Numbered from the stretch's first letter, positions 39,484-49,386 are shown. The stretch: DNA of 64,000 nucleotides from Enterococcus sp. HY326 (GCF_026157065.1 NZ_JANLGQ010000006.1:62001-126000), one strand, 5' to 3'. Numbers and translations: made by a program. The notes: generated from the letters alone by a model not told the origin.

Positions 39484-42213
39484 GTGAAACACGGAAAAGA
39501 TGCTTTACAACATATAAAAAATACCTTTACCTTATATATTTTAGACTGGAAACGGATTTTCAAAAATCCGATTGCTACCTTATTAATAATCGCACTGATG
39601 GTCATTCCATCCCTGTATGCTTGGTTCAATATCAAAGCCCTGTGGGACCCGTATTCTAATACCGGAGAATTACCGGTGGCGGTATACAGTGAAGACCAAG
39701 ATGCGACCTTCAATGACCAGACGATTAATATCGGCGATCAGGTGATTGAAGAACTCCACGACAATGACCAGCTGGGCTGGGTCTTTGTTAAATCAGAAGC
39801 GGATTTAGAAGAAGGCGTGAAATCTGGTAAATATTATGCGGGGATTGTGATTCCCAGCGATTTTTCTGAGGATCTATTGAGTTTTACGACTGGCGACATC
39901 AAAAAACCGCAAATTGAATACACCTTGAATCAAAAAATTAATGCGATTGCGCCGAAAATTACCGATAAAGGGGCGACGACGATTCAAACGATGATTTCCA
40001 GTCAATTTGTCGGCACCGCCAGTGATACTTTGGTCAAAGTTTTCAATGAAGTCGGCTATGATATTGACGCTAATTTATTAAGCATTAATAAATTAGAGAG
40101 TTTGATTTTAGATACAGATGAAAATATGGACACCATTGACGGCTATTTAAATCAAGTGCTGGAGCTAAACGATCAACTTCCAGATATTGAAAACAAATTG
40201 GATTTAGCGAATCAGTTTGTTGATTATCTGCCAGAGGTCGATGCCCTTGGGGAAAAATTAATTGATTTAAATGACAAAATGCCTCAGTTAAAACAACAGG
40301 CGAGTATTATTTTAACCCTACAGGAAAAAATCCCTGAAATTCAAAGCGCTGGTCAACAGCTGGCAGAAATCGATAGTGATTTTGATTCTGTGGCAAACAC
40401 GATGACCGAAGGAATTGACGAAGCTAAACAAGGGCTGCAAATAATCCAGCAGGTGCAAACGGCTTTGCCGGAAATTGAACAACTAGGCCAACAGGCAGAT
40501 GAGTTTGCGACGGCGACTAAAAATGGTGCAGAGCAGCTGCAAAATGCGCTGCCTAGCATTACTAGTAGTGTCAAGGTAGTGGTGGAATCTATCGGCAACA
40601 TTGCGACTACCACGTCCTCTATTAGCGCAACGATTCAAAGTGCGATTGCCGATAATCAGCTGACTCCTGATGAAAAAGCTGCAATTAAGCAAAGTCTGCA
40701 GAATTTCTCTGATAGCTTGACGCAACAGCAAACTACTATTGATAACTTAATTAGCTTTTTAAATGATTTGCAAAATGCTGCTGGGAACACAGATTTGGCC
40801 ACGATTATCAGCAGTCTGCAAAATGCCAAAACCAATCTGGCAACACTGCAAACACGGGTCAATAATTTAATTTCAGCGGTGGACTCAGATGATTTCATCA
40901 ATCAAGCCAATAGTCTACTGACAGAACTGCAAACAGCGGCTGATGCCGTTGCCAATGTGGCCGCAAGCATTGACGCTGATAGTATCAGCAATACGGTTAG
41001 TACAATTTTGACTGATTTAATCACAACGATTGATACTGCGCAGGGCTTGTTGAATCAGGCGCAACAAATTGATTTTAATTCGCTGCTGACCTCGACTTCG
41101 ACCACCGTCAGCAACGCCGTTACCATTTTAGAAAAATATCAAGCGCAGCTACCGGCAATTCGCCAAGAGGTCCACGATGCCAGCACGATGCTTAACGACA
41201 ACATGGATACCATTGTAGCTGCGATTAATAAAGGCGCTGACTTATATAATAATACCTTGCCAACTTTGGAAACGCGGCTAAATACTGCTGCCAATTTTTT
41301 GAAAAATGATTGGCCAGGCATTGAAGCCGACATCCAAAACACACTGACGACGGTCAATGAAAAATTACCCGAATTAAAAACGGCACTAGGCTCAGCTGTG
41401 GATTTAATCAATAACGATTGGCCGAGTATTAAAACCGGCATTCAAAAAGCCGCCGGTGCGATTCGGCAAGGGGAAAGCGAATATGACTTAGGCGAAATTA
41501 TCAAACTCTTAAAATCAGATGCGACTGCCGAGAGTGATTTCTTTGCCAATCCGGTTGACTTACAGGAAAATATTTTATATCCGATTGACAATAACGGCTC
41601 CGCCAGCACGCCGTTTTACACGGCGCTGTGTTTGTGGGTGGGGGCAGTTCTCTTCTCCAGTATCGCCACAACGGAGTATTTCTTAGATAAAAAAGACAAA
41701 GGTAAATTTTCTAAGCGGGAAACCTACTCTGCTCGACTGTTGACATTTTTAACAATGGGATTAGCTCAAGGAATTATTGTCGTGTTAGGAAATATTTTCT
41801 TGCTGGGGGTCGATGTGGCGCAACCAGTGTATAGCGTGATTTTTTCACTATTGATTGCCCTCGTCTTTTCAATGATGGTGTATACCCTAGTTGCGTTGTT
41901 CGGCAATGTCGGCAAGGGAATTGCGATAATTATTCTCGTGCTGTCGATTTCCGGCGGTGGCGGGAACTATCCGATTCAAGTCTCTGGGAAATTCTTCCAA
42001 TTAATCAATCCGTATCTGCCATTTACCTATGCGGTTGATTTGCTGCGGGAATCCGCTGGCGGTATTTATTGGCCGAATGCTGTGACTTATATTGCGATTT
42101 TAATCGGCATTTTCATCGTCTTTGCGGTTATCGGCGTTTGGTTCTATCCATATATTGTTGACAAACTAAAAGTCTTAACGAAGAAGTCCCATGAAAGTCA
42201 TATTTTCCATTAA
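39484..42213 (+). CDS. YhgE/Pip membrane protein
   Basis: A 909-residue membrane protein of the YhgE/Pip family, to which the phage infection protein Pip of Lactococcus belongs. It has one N-terminal helix (about 20-42, ATLLIIALMVIPSLYAWFN), a long extracytoplasmic region of some 650 residues rich in coiled coil with repeated NQ and heptad patterns, and about five C-terminal helices in an ABC-2-like arrangement. GTG 39484 follows AGAGGGAAG. The C-terminal half contains YPIDNNGSASTPFYTALCLW, the conserved family motif. It may serve as a phage receptor or in type VII-type export; function in this organism is unproven. Confidence 0.9.
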   Translation: MKHGKDALQHIKNTFTLYILDWKRIFKNPIATLLIIALMVIPSLYAWFNIKALWDPYSNTGELPVAVYSEDQDATFNDQTINIGDQVIEELHDNDQLGWVFVKSEADLEEGVKSGKYYAGIVIPSDFSEDLLSFTTGDIKKPQIEYTLNQKINAIAPKITDKGATTIQTMISSQFVGTASDTLVKVFNEVGYDIDANLLSINKLESLILDTDENMDTIDGYLNQVLELNDQLPDIENKLDLANQFVDYLPEVDALGEKLIDLNDKMPQLKQQASIILTLQEKIPEIQSAGQQLAEIDSDFDSVANTMTEGIDEAKQGLQIIQQVQTALPEIEQLGQQADEFATATKNGAEQLQNALPSITSSVKVVVESIGNIATTTSSISATIQSAIADNQLTPDEKAAIKQSLQNFSDSLTQQQTTIDNLISFLNDLQNAAGNTDLATIISSLQNAKTNLATLQTRVNNLISAVDSDDFINQANSLLTELQTAADAVANVAASIDADSISNTVSTILTDLITTIDTAQGLLNQAQQIDFNSLLTSTSTTVSNAVTILEKYQAQLPAIRQEVHDASTMLNDNMDTIVAAINKGADLYNNTLPTLETRLNTAANFLKNDWPGIEADIQNTLTTVNEKLPELKTALGSAVDLINNDWPSIKTGIQKAAGAIRQGESEYDLGEIIKLLKSDATAESDFFANPVDLQENILYPIDNNGSASTPFYTALCLWVGAVLFSSIATTEYFLDKKDKGKFSKRETYSARLLTFLTMGLAQGIIVVLGNIFLLGVDVAQPVYSVIFSLLIALVFSMMVYTLVALFGNVGKGIAIIILVLSISGGGGNYPIQVSGKFFQLINPYLPFTYAVDLLRESAGGIYWPNAVTYIAILIGIFIVFAVIGVWFYPYIVDKLKVLTKKSHESHIFH

Positions 42214-42287
42214 AAATTTATTATCTAGTTTCATGGTTTCTACCAGTAATCAAGATTGAAATTTTTGAGTACTCAGGCAGTGTGGAT

Positions 42288-42322
42288 AAAGTCCTCGTCT
42301 AAATTAGGCGGGGACTTTTTTT
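42288..42322 (+). terminator. Rho-independent terminator
   Basis: AAAGTCCTCG and CGGGGACTTT pair around an 11-base loop, followed by Ts. Confidence 0.7.
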
Positions 42323-42423
42323 AGTGGTCGAAAAATCGGAAAAATATTTTTCTGATTTGTGAAATGGCTCTCTTTGTCGCTTTTTTATTTGGTATAATGG
42401 GCTGATGAAGAGGGGGCACTTGC

Positions 42424-44079
42424 ATGAATGAACAATTATTTATAATTTGCATTATCTTAGCGGTGATTGTGCTGCTAATTGCTTTTAGTATTTGGAATAG
42501 TATTAAACTACGGCGGCAGGTTCGCTATGGTTGGGGGAAATTACCCAACTCCACCGCTTTTGATAAAGAAAAAAGTTTGAAGGAAGCCTATTTAGAAGCT
42601 AGAAAATATCATACTACCGATAGTGAAGTCGATGACATCACTTGGTATGATTTGGATTTAATCGATATTTTTGACCAAATCAATCACACCTATTCCAGTA
42701 TCGGTTCTGAAGCCTTGTATCAGCGGCTGCGAAGTTTTAATTTCAGCGAAGCCGACCAAGCAGAGCTGGAGGAATTAATCACTTTTTATCAGGAAAATCC
42801 CCAGCAGCGGGAAGATGTCGAGTATGCCTTTGCTAAATTAGGCAAACGGGACAAAAACTTTGTTGTGCGCTATTTATCCCAAAGCGCAACTAATCGCCTA
42901 GGCTCGCTAGGGTTCTTTATTTTACTGGGGCTGCTGCCGTTTTTTGGTATTTTATTGCTATTCCTTAATTTAGGCATTGGGCTTTTTATTGCTTTAGGGG
43001 CAATTATTTTTAATATTGTCTACTACCAGACGAAAAAGCAAGAACTCGATATGGAATTAAGCAGCATGTCTTATCTGGTGCAGTCGATTAGCACTGCTAA
43101 GAAAATTTCTAAAGTCGCAACGCCAAAACAAGCAGAGATTAAACAATCTCTTAAACCGTTGCAGAGTATTTTAAAATTTGCCGTCTCCTTTAGAATTAAA
43201 TCTAACAGCGAATCAGAAATGTTTTTTGAATACATTAATATTATGCTGATGCTGCCGTTTATTTCCTATCATTTTGTTGTTGACCGGATAGCTAAGCACA
43301 ATCAAGAAGCGATTGATTTGTGGCAGGTCCTAGGCAAGTTGGAGGTAGCCGCAGCCGTCTTGAATTATCGCTCACTGTTGCCAGTCAGCTGTCCGCCGAC
43401 CTTTCAAAAAGGCGGCATCGAAGGAGAAACAGTTTATCATCCCCTCGTTGAAAATGCGGTAGCCAATCCCGTTGACTGGCAGAAAAATACACTGGTGACC
43501 GGCTCCAATGCCTCAGGGAAATCAACCTATGTCAGAGCGATTGCCTTAAATTGTATTTTAGGGCAAACGATTTATACCTGTTTGGCGGAAGAATTTATTT
43601 TAGAGCGGGGCCATGTGCTGACCTCAATGGCGGTGGAGGATGATATTTTTGAAGGCGACAGTTATTTTGTCGCTGAAATTAAATCCATCAAGCGGGTTTT
43701 AGAAAAGGTGAAAACCAAAGAACGCTGCTATTGTTTTATTGACGAAATTTTAAAGGGAACCAATACAATTGAACGAATTTCCGCCTCCGCCAGCATTGTC
43801 AAATGGCTGAGCGACTACCCGTCATTAGTCTATGTGGCCACCCACGATATTGAATTAACCGAAATTTTGAAAAACTATTGTACAGATGTCCATTTTGAAG
43901 AACAGGTGACAGAAGGCCAAGGGGTCTCCTTTGATTATGTCTTGCGCCAGGGACCAGCCAGAACCCGAAATGCAATTCGCTTATTGAAGGTGCTGGATTA
44001 TCCAGATGCGATTGTTAAAAAGGCTCAAGATGAAGCTGAAAGTTTTGATACCACCCGCCAGTGGCCGATTTTTGAATAG
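42424..44079 (+). CDS. Membrane-anchored MutS-like ATPase
   Basis: A 551-residue protein combining membrane helices with a MutS C-terminal ATPase. There is an N-terminal helix (about 5-24) and a hairpin of two helices (about 159-201), then the MutS lever-like helices and the ATPase: Walker A TGSNASGKSTYVRA (about 360), Walker B CYCFIDEILKGTNTIERI (about 435), switch YVATHDIELTE. It lacks the mismatch-binding and connector domains of MutS1, so it does not do classical mismatch repair. Such membrane MutS-like proteins occur in Firmicutes; their function is unknown. AGAGGGGGC precedes ATG 42424. Confidence 0.85.
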   Translation: MNEQLFIICIILAVIVLLIAFSIWNSIKLRRQVRYGWGKLPNSTAFDKEKSLKEAYLEARKYHTTDSEVDDITWYDLDLIDIFDQINHTYSSIGSEALYQRLRSFNFSEADQAELEELITFYQENPQQREDVEYAFAKLGKRDKNFVVRYLSQSATNRLGSLGFFILLGLLPFFGILLLFLNLGIGLFIALGAIIFNIVYYQTKKQELDMELSSMSYLVQSISTAKKISKVATPKQAEIKQSLKPLQSILKFAVSFRIKSNSESEMFFEYINIMLMLPFISYHFVVDRIAKHNQEAIDLWQVLGKLEVAAAVLNYRSLLPVSCPPTFQKGGIEGETVYHPLVENAVANPVDWQKNTLVTGSNASGKSTYVRAIALNCILGQTIYTCLAEEFILERGHVLTSMAVEDDIFEGDSYFVAEIKSIKRVLEKVKTKERCYCFIDEILKGTNTIERISASASIVKWLSDYPSLVYVATHDIELTEILKNYCTDVHFEEQVTEGQGVSFDYVLRQGPARTRNAIRLLKVLDYPDAIVKKAQDEAESFDTTRQWPIFE

Positions 44080-44148
44080 GCTTGTCGCTGAAATTTATGG
44101 TAAAAAATGCAATTTCGTTTTATGGCTAAAAAATTTCTGAGGTGAAAG

Positions 44149-44580
44149 ATGCAGAATAAGGCAAGTGTTGAAGTGTGGCTTTATAATTCAAAAATAGCCA
44201 GTCTGCTGATTTTACAAGTAGACAATTTCGATTATACTTTTTGGCAGCCAATCACTGGCGGCATTGAGAACGGCGAGACCGCTTTAGCAGCGGCCATCAG
44301 AGAAGTCAATGAAGAGACAAGCATCCAACTGGCACCAGAAAAATTGATTTCTTTAGGCCATCAAGAAGTGTTAGTTGAAGCTGAGCAGTTGTTGATTCAA
44401 AAAGAAGTCTTTTTAGGGATTACTGAAGAAACGTCGGTAGTGATAGCAGCGGCAGAACATCAAGCATATCGTTGGCTACCTTGGCAGTCAGCAATTGAAA
44501 AACAGCTTTATTGGCCGAATAATCAAGCTAGCTTGCAATTGGCCAAAACATATATTTCTAGCTTTTTAAAAAATCAATAA
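44149..44580 (+). CDS. NUDIX hydrolase with altered box
   Basis: A 143-residue NUDIX protein, box GGIENGETALAAAIREVNEE followed by TSI: the metal-binding REVNEE core is intact but the usual final glycine is serine. The layout resembles dihydroneopterin triphosphate pyrophosphatase-like NUDIX proteins (FWQPITGGIENGE). GAGGTG precedes ATG 44149. A palindrome of the IS-end type follows. Confidence 0.8.
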   Translation: MQNKASVEVWLYNSKIASLLILQVDNFDYTFWQPITGGIENGETALAAAIREVNEETSIQLAPEKLISLGHQEVLVEAEQLLIQKEVFLGITEETSVVIAAAEHQAYRWLPWQSAIEKQLYWPNNQASLQLAKTYISSFLKNQ

Positions 44581-44630
44581 AAGCAATCCTGCAAAAAAAA
44601 ATAGCTGCTAAACAAGCGGAGCAATTTTGT

Positions 44631-44677
44631 AGTGGCCCCAAAATGTTAGATTTTTGGTCTAACTTTTGGACGTCGAT
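44631..44677. repeat. Palindrome 3, IS-end-like hairpin
   Basis: Imperfect arms AGTGGCCCCAAAATGTTAGA (44631-44650) and TCTAACTTTTGGACGTCGAT (44658-44677). The inner part, (A)AAA-GTTAGA/TCTAAC-TTTT, matches palindromes 1 and 2; the outer part has decayed. Confidence 0.55.
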
Positions 44678-44714
44678 ACATTTATCCGGGTTTAACAGCT
44701 ATTTTTGTTGTCCA

Positions 44715-45404
44715 TTATTTTTCCGTATAGGGTCTTTCAAAGTTTTGCATCAGCAAAATTCCGGCCATAAAGCCAATCAGCAATTTTTCAAGAGCCAAAT
44801 CTAAAATAATAATCCGATACCCATTTGGCCAAAGAGGATTACCTTCACTGACCGTTAAGACTTTTCGACCCGCTTGCATGACGTCAAAATTTTTGGTGAG
44901 CCAGCCGGGACTAATGCTCAAAGATTCTCCCTGAATTTGATAGCTGGTGCGAAAGGCTTCGATATCTTTTTTGATGAGCACTTGTTTGAAACCGGTCATC
45001 TTAATATAGAAACGAGGTAGGAAATTGAAGCGCCGCTGACTAATTTCTCCGATTTTTTTCTGATTTTGATACAGGTGATAGCTTTTAGGTGTTGGCAACA
45101 AACTGACTTCCTTTACTTGATAAATAGCATTGCCAAAGCTATCCATAAATTCAAAATCCCGGCTAGTATTCAAAGGTTGATCCTTCACATAAAATTCTTT
45201 CATCTTCAATTCCTCCCGTAATAATTGATCTAGGGAAAGTTGAAAGAGGTCGGCAAGTTGAATCAAGCTGGCAATATCTGGTAAATTGCGGCCGACTTCC
45301 CAACCGGATAAGGCTGAACGAGAAACATTTAAATGCTGAGCAAGCTGTTCTTGTGTCAATCCATGATGCAGGCGCTGCTCTTTAATTTTTGCCCCAATAT
45401 CCAT
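44715..45404 (-). CDS. XRE regulator with LURP-one-like domain
   Basis: A 229-residue fusion: an N-terminal XRE helix-turn-helix (HHGLTQEQLAQHLNVSRSAL then SGWEVGRNLPDIASLIQLAD) and a C-terminal LURP-one-related (tubby-like, YxjI) beta-barrel domain (KEFYVKDQPLNTSRDFEFMD to LALEKLLIGFMAGI). LURP-one domains are thought to bind membranes or lipids, so this may be a regulator held at the membrane until released. The start is ATG 45404, behind GGGGGA. It probably represses itself at the 27-bp palindrome upstream. Confidence 0.8.
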   Translation of the reverse strand: MDIGAKIKEQRLHHGLTQEQLAQHLNVSRSALSGWEVGRNLPDIASLIQLADLFQLSLDQLLREELKMKEFYVKDQPLNTSRDFEFMDSFGNAIYQVKEVSLLPTPKSYHLYQNQKKIGEISQRRFNFLPRFYIKMTGFKQVLIKKDIEAFRTSYQIQGESLSISPGWLTKNFDVMQAGRKVLTVSEGNPLWPNGYRIIILDLALEKLLIGFMAGILLMQNFERPYTEK

Positions 45405-45450
45405 CTTTATCCCCCTGACTTTATTATGACAAGAATCTGCTAAATTACAC

Positions 45451-45504
45451 GATGCATTGTGTGTCACCCTTATTATTCCCTTTGACACGTTGCGTGTCAA
45501 AGGG
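45451..45504 (-). promoter_or_regulatory. Promoter and palindromic operators of the XRE-LURP gene
   Basis: A perfect 27-bp palindrome at 45478-45504 has arms CCCTTTGACACG and CGTGTCAAAGGG around TTG. On the minus strand it contains TTGACA, and 17 bases further an AATAAT -10 box. A second, looser copy (TGACACA, ATGCAT, CGTGTA on the minus strand) follows near 45447-45467. The operators overlap the -35/spacer and the early transcribed region. Confidence 0.7.
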
Positions 45505-45584
45505 GGCAGATAAAAATGGCTGAGTCGAAATATCATTAAAGGAAAAAGCAAGCTAATTTTTGAAATACTTTCCTCCTTTCTTAC

Positions 45585-47723
45585 TTAGCTTTTATCTTTT
45601 TTCCGCTGAAACTGCCCGGGGGTAATTCCTTCAATTTGCTTAAAAACACGGATAAAAGAGTTCACATTTTTAAATCCAACAATTTCAGAAACCTCCTGAA
45701 TTAAGACATTACTAGAAGCCATAATATTTTTAGCTTTTTGGACTCTTAGATTATTCAAGTAAGTCTTAAAAGTCATATCCAGTTTTTCTTTTATTAACCG
45801 GCTTAAATAAGATTCAGTGAGACCAAACTTTTCAGAGATAGCACCTAAGTATAAATCTTCTTGATAATTTTCGTTGATGTAGTGAATAATTTCGTCGATT
45901 TTTGAAATACTCGAATTTGAAAGTTCTTGGATACTTTCAATTAAGTGACTAAAAATATTCTCTAAGGCCATATTTACTTGTTCTGGGCTTGTTCCATAAC
46001 GTAATAACTCAAAGTCATTTTTGTTTTTCTTATAAAAAGTTGCTGAGTCAAGATTTTTTTCAACGATAATTCGTTTGATAGTTAAGCTGAAGGCAGTTGT
46101 AAAATCAAAAATATTTTTTAGTTCAGCATCATGCTGCAAATTATCGCCGAGAATATGCTTAAATATTTGAGTGGCGTGTCGAAAATCTTCAACCTTCAGG
46201 TAATGAATCAGTTGTTGCTCCTCTTCAACCGAATAAGAAAAACTTGTCCCAACATACTCTTGTTCAAAATGCGTCTGTTCAGATAACGATTCTGTGAAGG
46301 ATTCAATTAACCAATCATAGGATTCAAGAAAAACAGATTTAAACGTTTCGATATTGCTAAAGGGCTTAGATAGAAAATAGTAGATATTCAAGTTTGCAGA
46401 ATCAGCAATATTTTCCCGGAAATTATCGAGGGCAGATAAAATCTCTGATTGCCGATAACCAGTTATGATTACGGCGAAGTTGTTTTCATTAAAAGAAATT
46501 GTTTCAAAATTACTTTCGGGGACAATTTCCTGCAACAGTAATTTTCGAGCCCTACCGATTTCGGCTGTCTCAAGTGCTGCATCTTTAGCTGTGCCTTCCA
46601 AAAAGGAAAGGAAGACGATAAAACCTTTACTATTTAAATGTTCAAGATGGAAAGATGGTAACAAATTTTTTGTTTGCATAATATCATATTGGTTAAGCAG
46701 TAGATTCTTGATAAAGAGTTCCTTTATTTCTTCTGAGACTTTTCCGTGAAAAGAATTGAGGCTGGTGGAACGCTCAATAATTTCATTCATTGCTAACGAT
46801 AGGTCACTATCAGACAAATTAATACTTGAATTAGATTTTACAGTGTTAAGTGCTTGGAGATACGGTTCATAGGTGCGTTTACTTAATGCAAAGAGTAAAA
46901 ATGAGCCAATTATTCCCAGTAACAAGACTGGTAATAATAAAGAAGAGATTGTAGTAAGGGATACGCCGGAAAAGTTATCTTGAGACAGCAGGGCAAAGGT
47001 TAAGAATGGAAATAGATCGGATTCTTTAGTTATCCCAGCAGGTTCGAGGTTTTCGCTAGATATAGTATTGTCAGTTGAGATATTTTGCAAATTTCCTTCT
47101 GGATTAACCGCCTGGGCACTGACTATTTGTAGATTGTCTAGAGGTAAAGTAGTCATTTCATTTTTATTCCAGTATGCCAAAAAGTAAGTTGTTTCATCAG
47201 CAATAGCTTTTTTATAAATTAAAATGAATTGGTCATTTTGTGTCTCCACAACTGAGACATCGTATTCTGAATTGACAATCTCATTTAATAAAGTATCAAC
47301 ACTGGAATTTTTAGTTAAAAAGTTTAAGAAATCAAACTTTAAAAAATAGCCATCTGAACTAACTACAAGATTGTTCTTCAAATTCATCACAGCAACAGAA
47401 TAACTAGGAGTCTTCATAAGCACATTATTGGCTTTAATTTCATCGTATACTTTTGAATACAAATCATAGTCTGTCATAGAGGTTTGGCTATATTCGACCA
47501 CGGATGGTTGATCAGCCAGTGAAGTAAATGAACTCATGGCAAAATTCATTTGCTGATCCAGCTGAAATGAAATGTTTTGTAAAAGAAGTTGCGACTTCAT
47601 ATTCTCTTCAGCGTGGTGCTGATCAATTTCATTTTTTGCAAAAATGTAAATAACAAAAATAGAATAAATAGAAATGACTAGTAAAAAAGAAAAGAAAATT
47701 TTTCGGTAGGTTTTTGATTTCAT
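45585..47723 (-). CDS. Membrane-bound AraC-type regulator with Cache-like sensor
   Basis: A 712-residue one-component regulator: a helix near 10-29, an extracytoplasmic sensor of about 230 residues that looks Cache-like (residues 30-260), a second helix near 265-288, a cytoplasmic linker domain, and a C-terminal AraC DNA-binding region (IIHYINENYQEDLYLGAISE, KFGLTESYLSRLIKEKLDMT, VSEIVGFKNVNSFIRVFKQI). This is the layout of Bacillus subtilis YesS and YtdP. It is divergent from the ABC transporter genes and probably activates them on sensing mannoside outside the cell. Confidence 0.85.
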   Translation of the reverse strand: MKSKTYRKIFFSFLLVISIYSIFVIYIFAKNEIDQHHAEENMKSQLLLQNISFQLDQQMNFAMSSFTSLADQPSVVEYSQTSMTDYDLYSKVYDEIKANNVLMKTPSYSVAVMNLKNNLVVSSDGYFLKFDFLNFLTKNSSVDTLLNEIVNSEYDVSVVETQNDQFILIYKKAIADETTYFLAYWNKNEMTTLPLDNLQIVSAQAVNPEGNLQNISTDNTISSENLEPAGITKESDLFPFLTFALLSQDNFSGVSLTTISSLLLPVLLLGIIGSFLLFALSKRTYEPYLQALNTVKSNSSINLSDSDLSLAMNEIIERSTSLNSFHGKVSEEIKELFIKNLLLNQYDIMQTKNLLPSFHLEHLNSKGFIVFLSFLEGTAKDAALETAEIGRARKLLLQEIVPESNFETISFNENNFAVIITGYRQSEILSALDNFRENIADSANLNIYYFLSKPFSNIETFKSVFLESYDWLIESFTESLSEQTHFEQEYVGTSFSYSVEEEQQLIHYLKVEDFRHATQIFKHILGDNLQHDAELKNIFDFTTAFSLTIKRIIVEKNLDSATFYKKNKNDFELLRYGTSPEQVNMALENIFSHLIESIQELSNSSISKIDEIIHYINENYQEDLYLGAISEKFGLTESYLSRLIKEKLDMTFKTYLNNLRVQKAKNIMASSNVLIQEVSEIVGFKNVNSFIRVFKQIEGITPGQFQRKKDKS

Positions 47724-47762
47724 AATATTTTACTCTTCCTTTCATGGAAACAAGCACAATAT

Positions 47763-47777
47763 TGGTTGCGTTTTCAC
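47763..47777 (-). promoter_or_regulatory. Possible cre site before the AraC gene
   Basis: On the minus strand GTGAAAACGCAACCA fits the cre consensus except at the first base. Confidence 0.45.
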
Positions 47778-47856
47778 AATTATCTAAAAAAAGCGAGGGC
47801 TTGTCAATGAAGGTTATTTAATAAAAATACTCACTTTTTTACTTAGTCTACAAAAA

Positions 47857-47865
47857 TGATAATAT
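47857..47865 (+). promoter_or_regulatory. Extended -10 promoter for the mannoside operon
   Basis: TGATAATAT is an extended -10; the -35 region is weak, as expected for an activator-dependent promoter. Confidence 0.5.
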
Positions 47866-47928
47866 AGTCAAGAAAACGATATTTTTCGAGAAAATACGAA
47901 TTTACGAAGGGAAGAAAACTGCGTTATT

Positions 47929-47943
47929 ATAAAAGCGCTTACA
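47929..47943 (+). promoter_or_regulatory. cre (CcpA) site of the mannoside operon
   Basis: ATAAAAGCGCTTACA fits the cre consensus with one mismatch (A for G at position 3). Lying downstream of the promoter, it would repress. Confidence 0.6.
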
Positions 47944-47986
47944 GAAGGTAAGCTTGTTAAAAATTTAGATTTAGGAGGAAGAAGTA

Positions 47987-49369
47987 ATGGTGTTTAAAAA
48001 GAAAATGGCATTTGCAACAGGTTTGTTTTGTGCATCACTAGCATTGGGTGCTTGTGGAGGGTCAGATAATTCCACAGCTGATAGCGGCAGTAGTGGAGAT
48101 AGTTCAGGGAAAACCGAAGTGAAAATCACTTGGCGTAACACGGGTGATAACGATAAGATGACCAATTATTTAAACGAAACATTTATCCCTGAATTTGAAA
48201 AAGAAAATGATGATATTAAAATTGTTTTATCGCCAATCACCGCAAGTGAAGGAGATTATTTCTCAAAAGTTGCTCTATCTATGCAATCAGAAAGTACTGC
48301 CCCAGATATAGTAGCAGAAGATACTTTTATGTTAAATTCTGATGCCAATGCAGGTTACTTAACTAATCTAGATTCTTATTTAGCAGATTGGGATCAATGG
48401 AGCAATTATACAGAAGAATTAAAAACTGGTGTAACTGCTCAAGACGGCAGTGTCTATGCTGTCCCGGGTACTTCTGATTCGCGGGGAATCTGGTATAACA
48501 AAAATGTTTTTGAAGCGGCAGGCTTGCCTACAGATTGGCAACCGGAAACTTGGGAAGATATTATTTCGGCAGCTGAGGCAATCAAATCTTCTAACTCTGA
48601 TGTGATTCCATTTGCAATGGGGGTTGCTAAAGCCAATGGAGAATCGGTTTCAATGCAAACCTTTGAGATGCTTTTGTACGGAACAGAAGATACTTTATTT
48701 GATTCTGAATCTAGAAAATGGATTGTTGATTCGCAAGGTATTATTGATTCCTTGAATTTTGTAAATGAAGTATATAACGAAAAGAGCTTAGGACCATCTC
48801 TTTCTATTGCGATTAATAGTAACTATGGTTCTGTAATTTTCCAAGATATGTTCCCTAATGATCAAGTCGGTATGGTCTTAGATGGATTTTGGAGTTCTGG
48901 TAACTGGACGGAAACAGGCTCTACACCAGTTGAAAATATGACAGAACGCTTTGGCTTTGCGGCAATGCCAACTCAAGATGGCGGCGAACCACCATTTACA
49001 ACAATGTCTGGTGGCTGGACTTGGGCTATTCCTGAAAAAGCTAAAAACAAAGAAGCTTCTTGGCGTGTAATTCAAGCATTAGGTGGGGAAGAACAACAAG
49101 CCGCCCGTGCGATTGCAGAAGGCAACCTAACTGTTCGTGATGACTCAGCACAGCTACCTGAGTATACTGAACAACCGTTCATTGAAGAAGCAACTTCGTT
49201 TTTATCTTACGCACATTTCAGACCAGCTGATGACAAATATCCGAACGTTTCTGTCGAAATTCAAACAATGGTAGAGGCAGTTGCAACGGGTAGTAAAACT
49301 CCAGAAGAAGCTGCTGCTGAATATGCAACAAATGTTACAAGAATTGTCGGAGAAGAAAATGTTGAGTAG
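47987..49369 (+). CDS. ABC sugar-binding lipoprotein
   Basis: A 460-residue solute-binding protein of family 1 (extracellular solute-binding, CUT1). The signal peptide ends in the lipobox LALGAC with cysteine about residue 23; then a serine/glycine linker and the two-lobed fold with WRNTGDNDKMTNYLNETFIP. AGGAGGAAG precedes ATG 47987. It binds oligosaccharide for the permeases downstream; with the GH38 enzyme in the operon the ligand is probably a mannose-containing glycan or mannoside. It is controlled by an extended -10 promoter and a cre site. Confidence 0.9.
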   Translation: MVFKKKMAFATGLFCASLALGACGGSDNSTADSGSSGDSSGKTEVKITWRNTGDNDKMTNYLNETFIPEFEKENDDIKIVLSPITASEGDYFSKVALSMQSESTAPDIVAEDTFMLNSDANAGYLTNLDSYLADWDQWSNYTEELKTGVTAQDGSVYAVPGTSDSRGIWYNKNVFEAAGLPTDWQPETWEDIISAAEAIKSSNSDVIPFAMGVAKANGESVSMQTFEMLLYGTEDTLFDSESRKWIVDSQGIIDSLNFVNEVYNEKSLGPSLSIAINSNYGSVIFQDMFPNDQVGMVLDGFWSSGNWTETGSTPVENMTERFGFAAMPTQDGGEPPFTTMSGGWTWAIPEKAKNKEASWRVIQALGGEEQQAARAIAEGNLTVRDDSAQLPEYTEQPFIEEATSFLSYAHFRPADDKYPNVSVEIQTMVEAVATGSKTPEEAAAEYATNVTRIVGEENVE

Positions 49370-49386
49370 TTAGCAACAATCGATAA

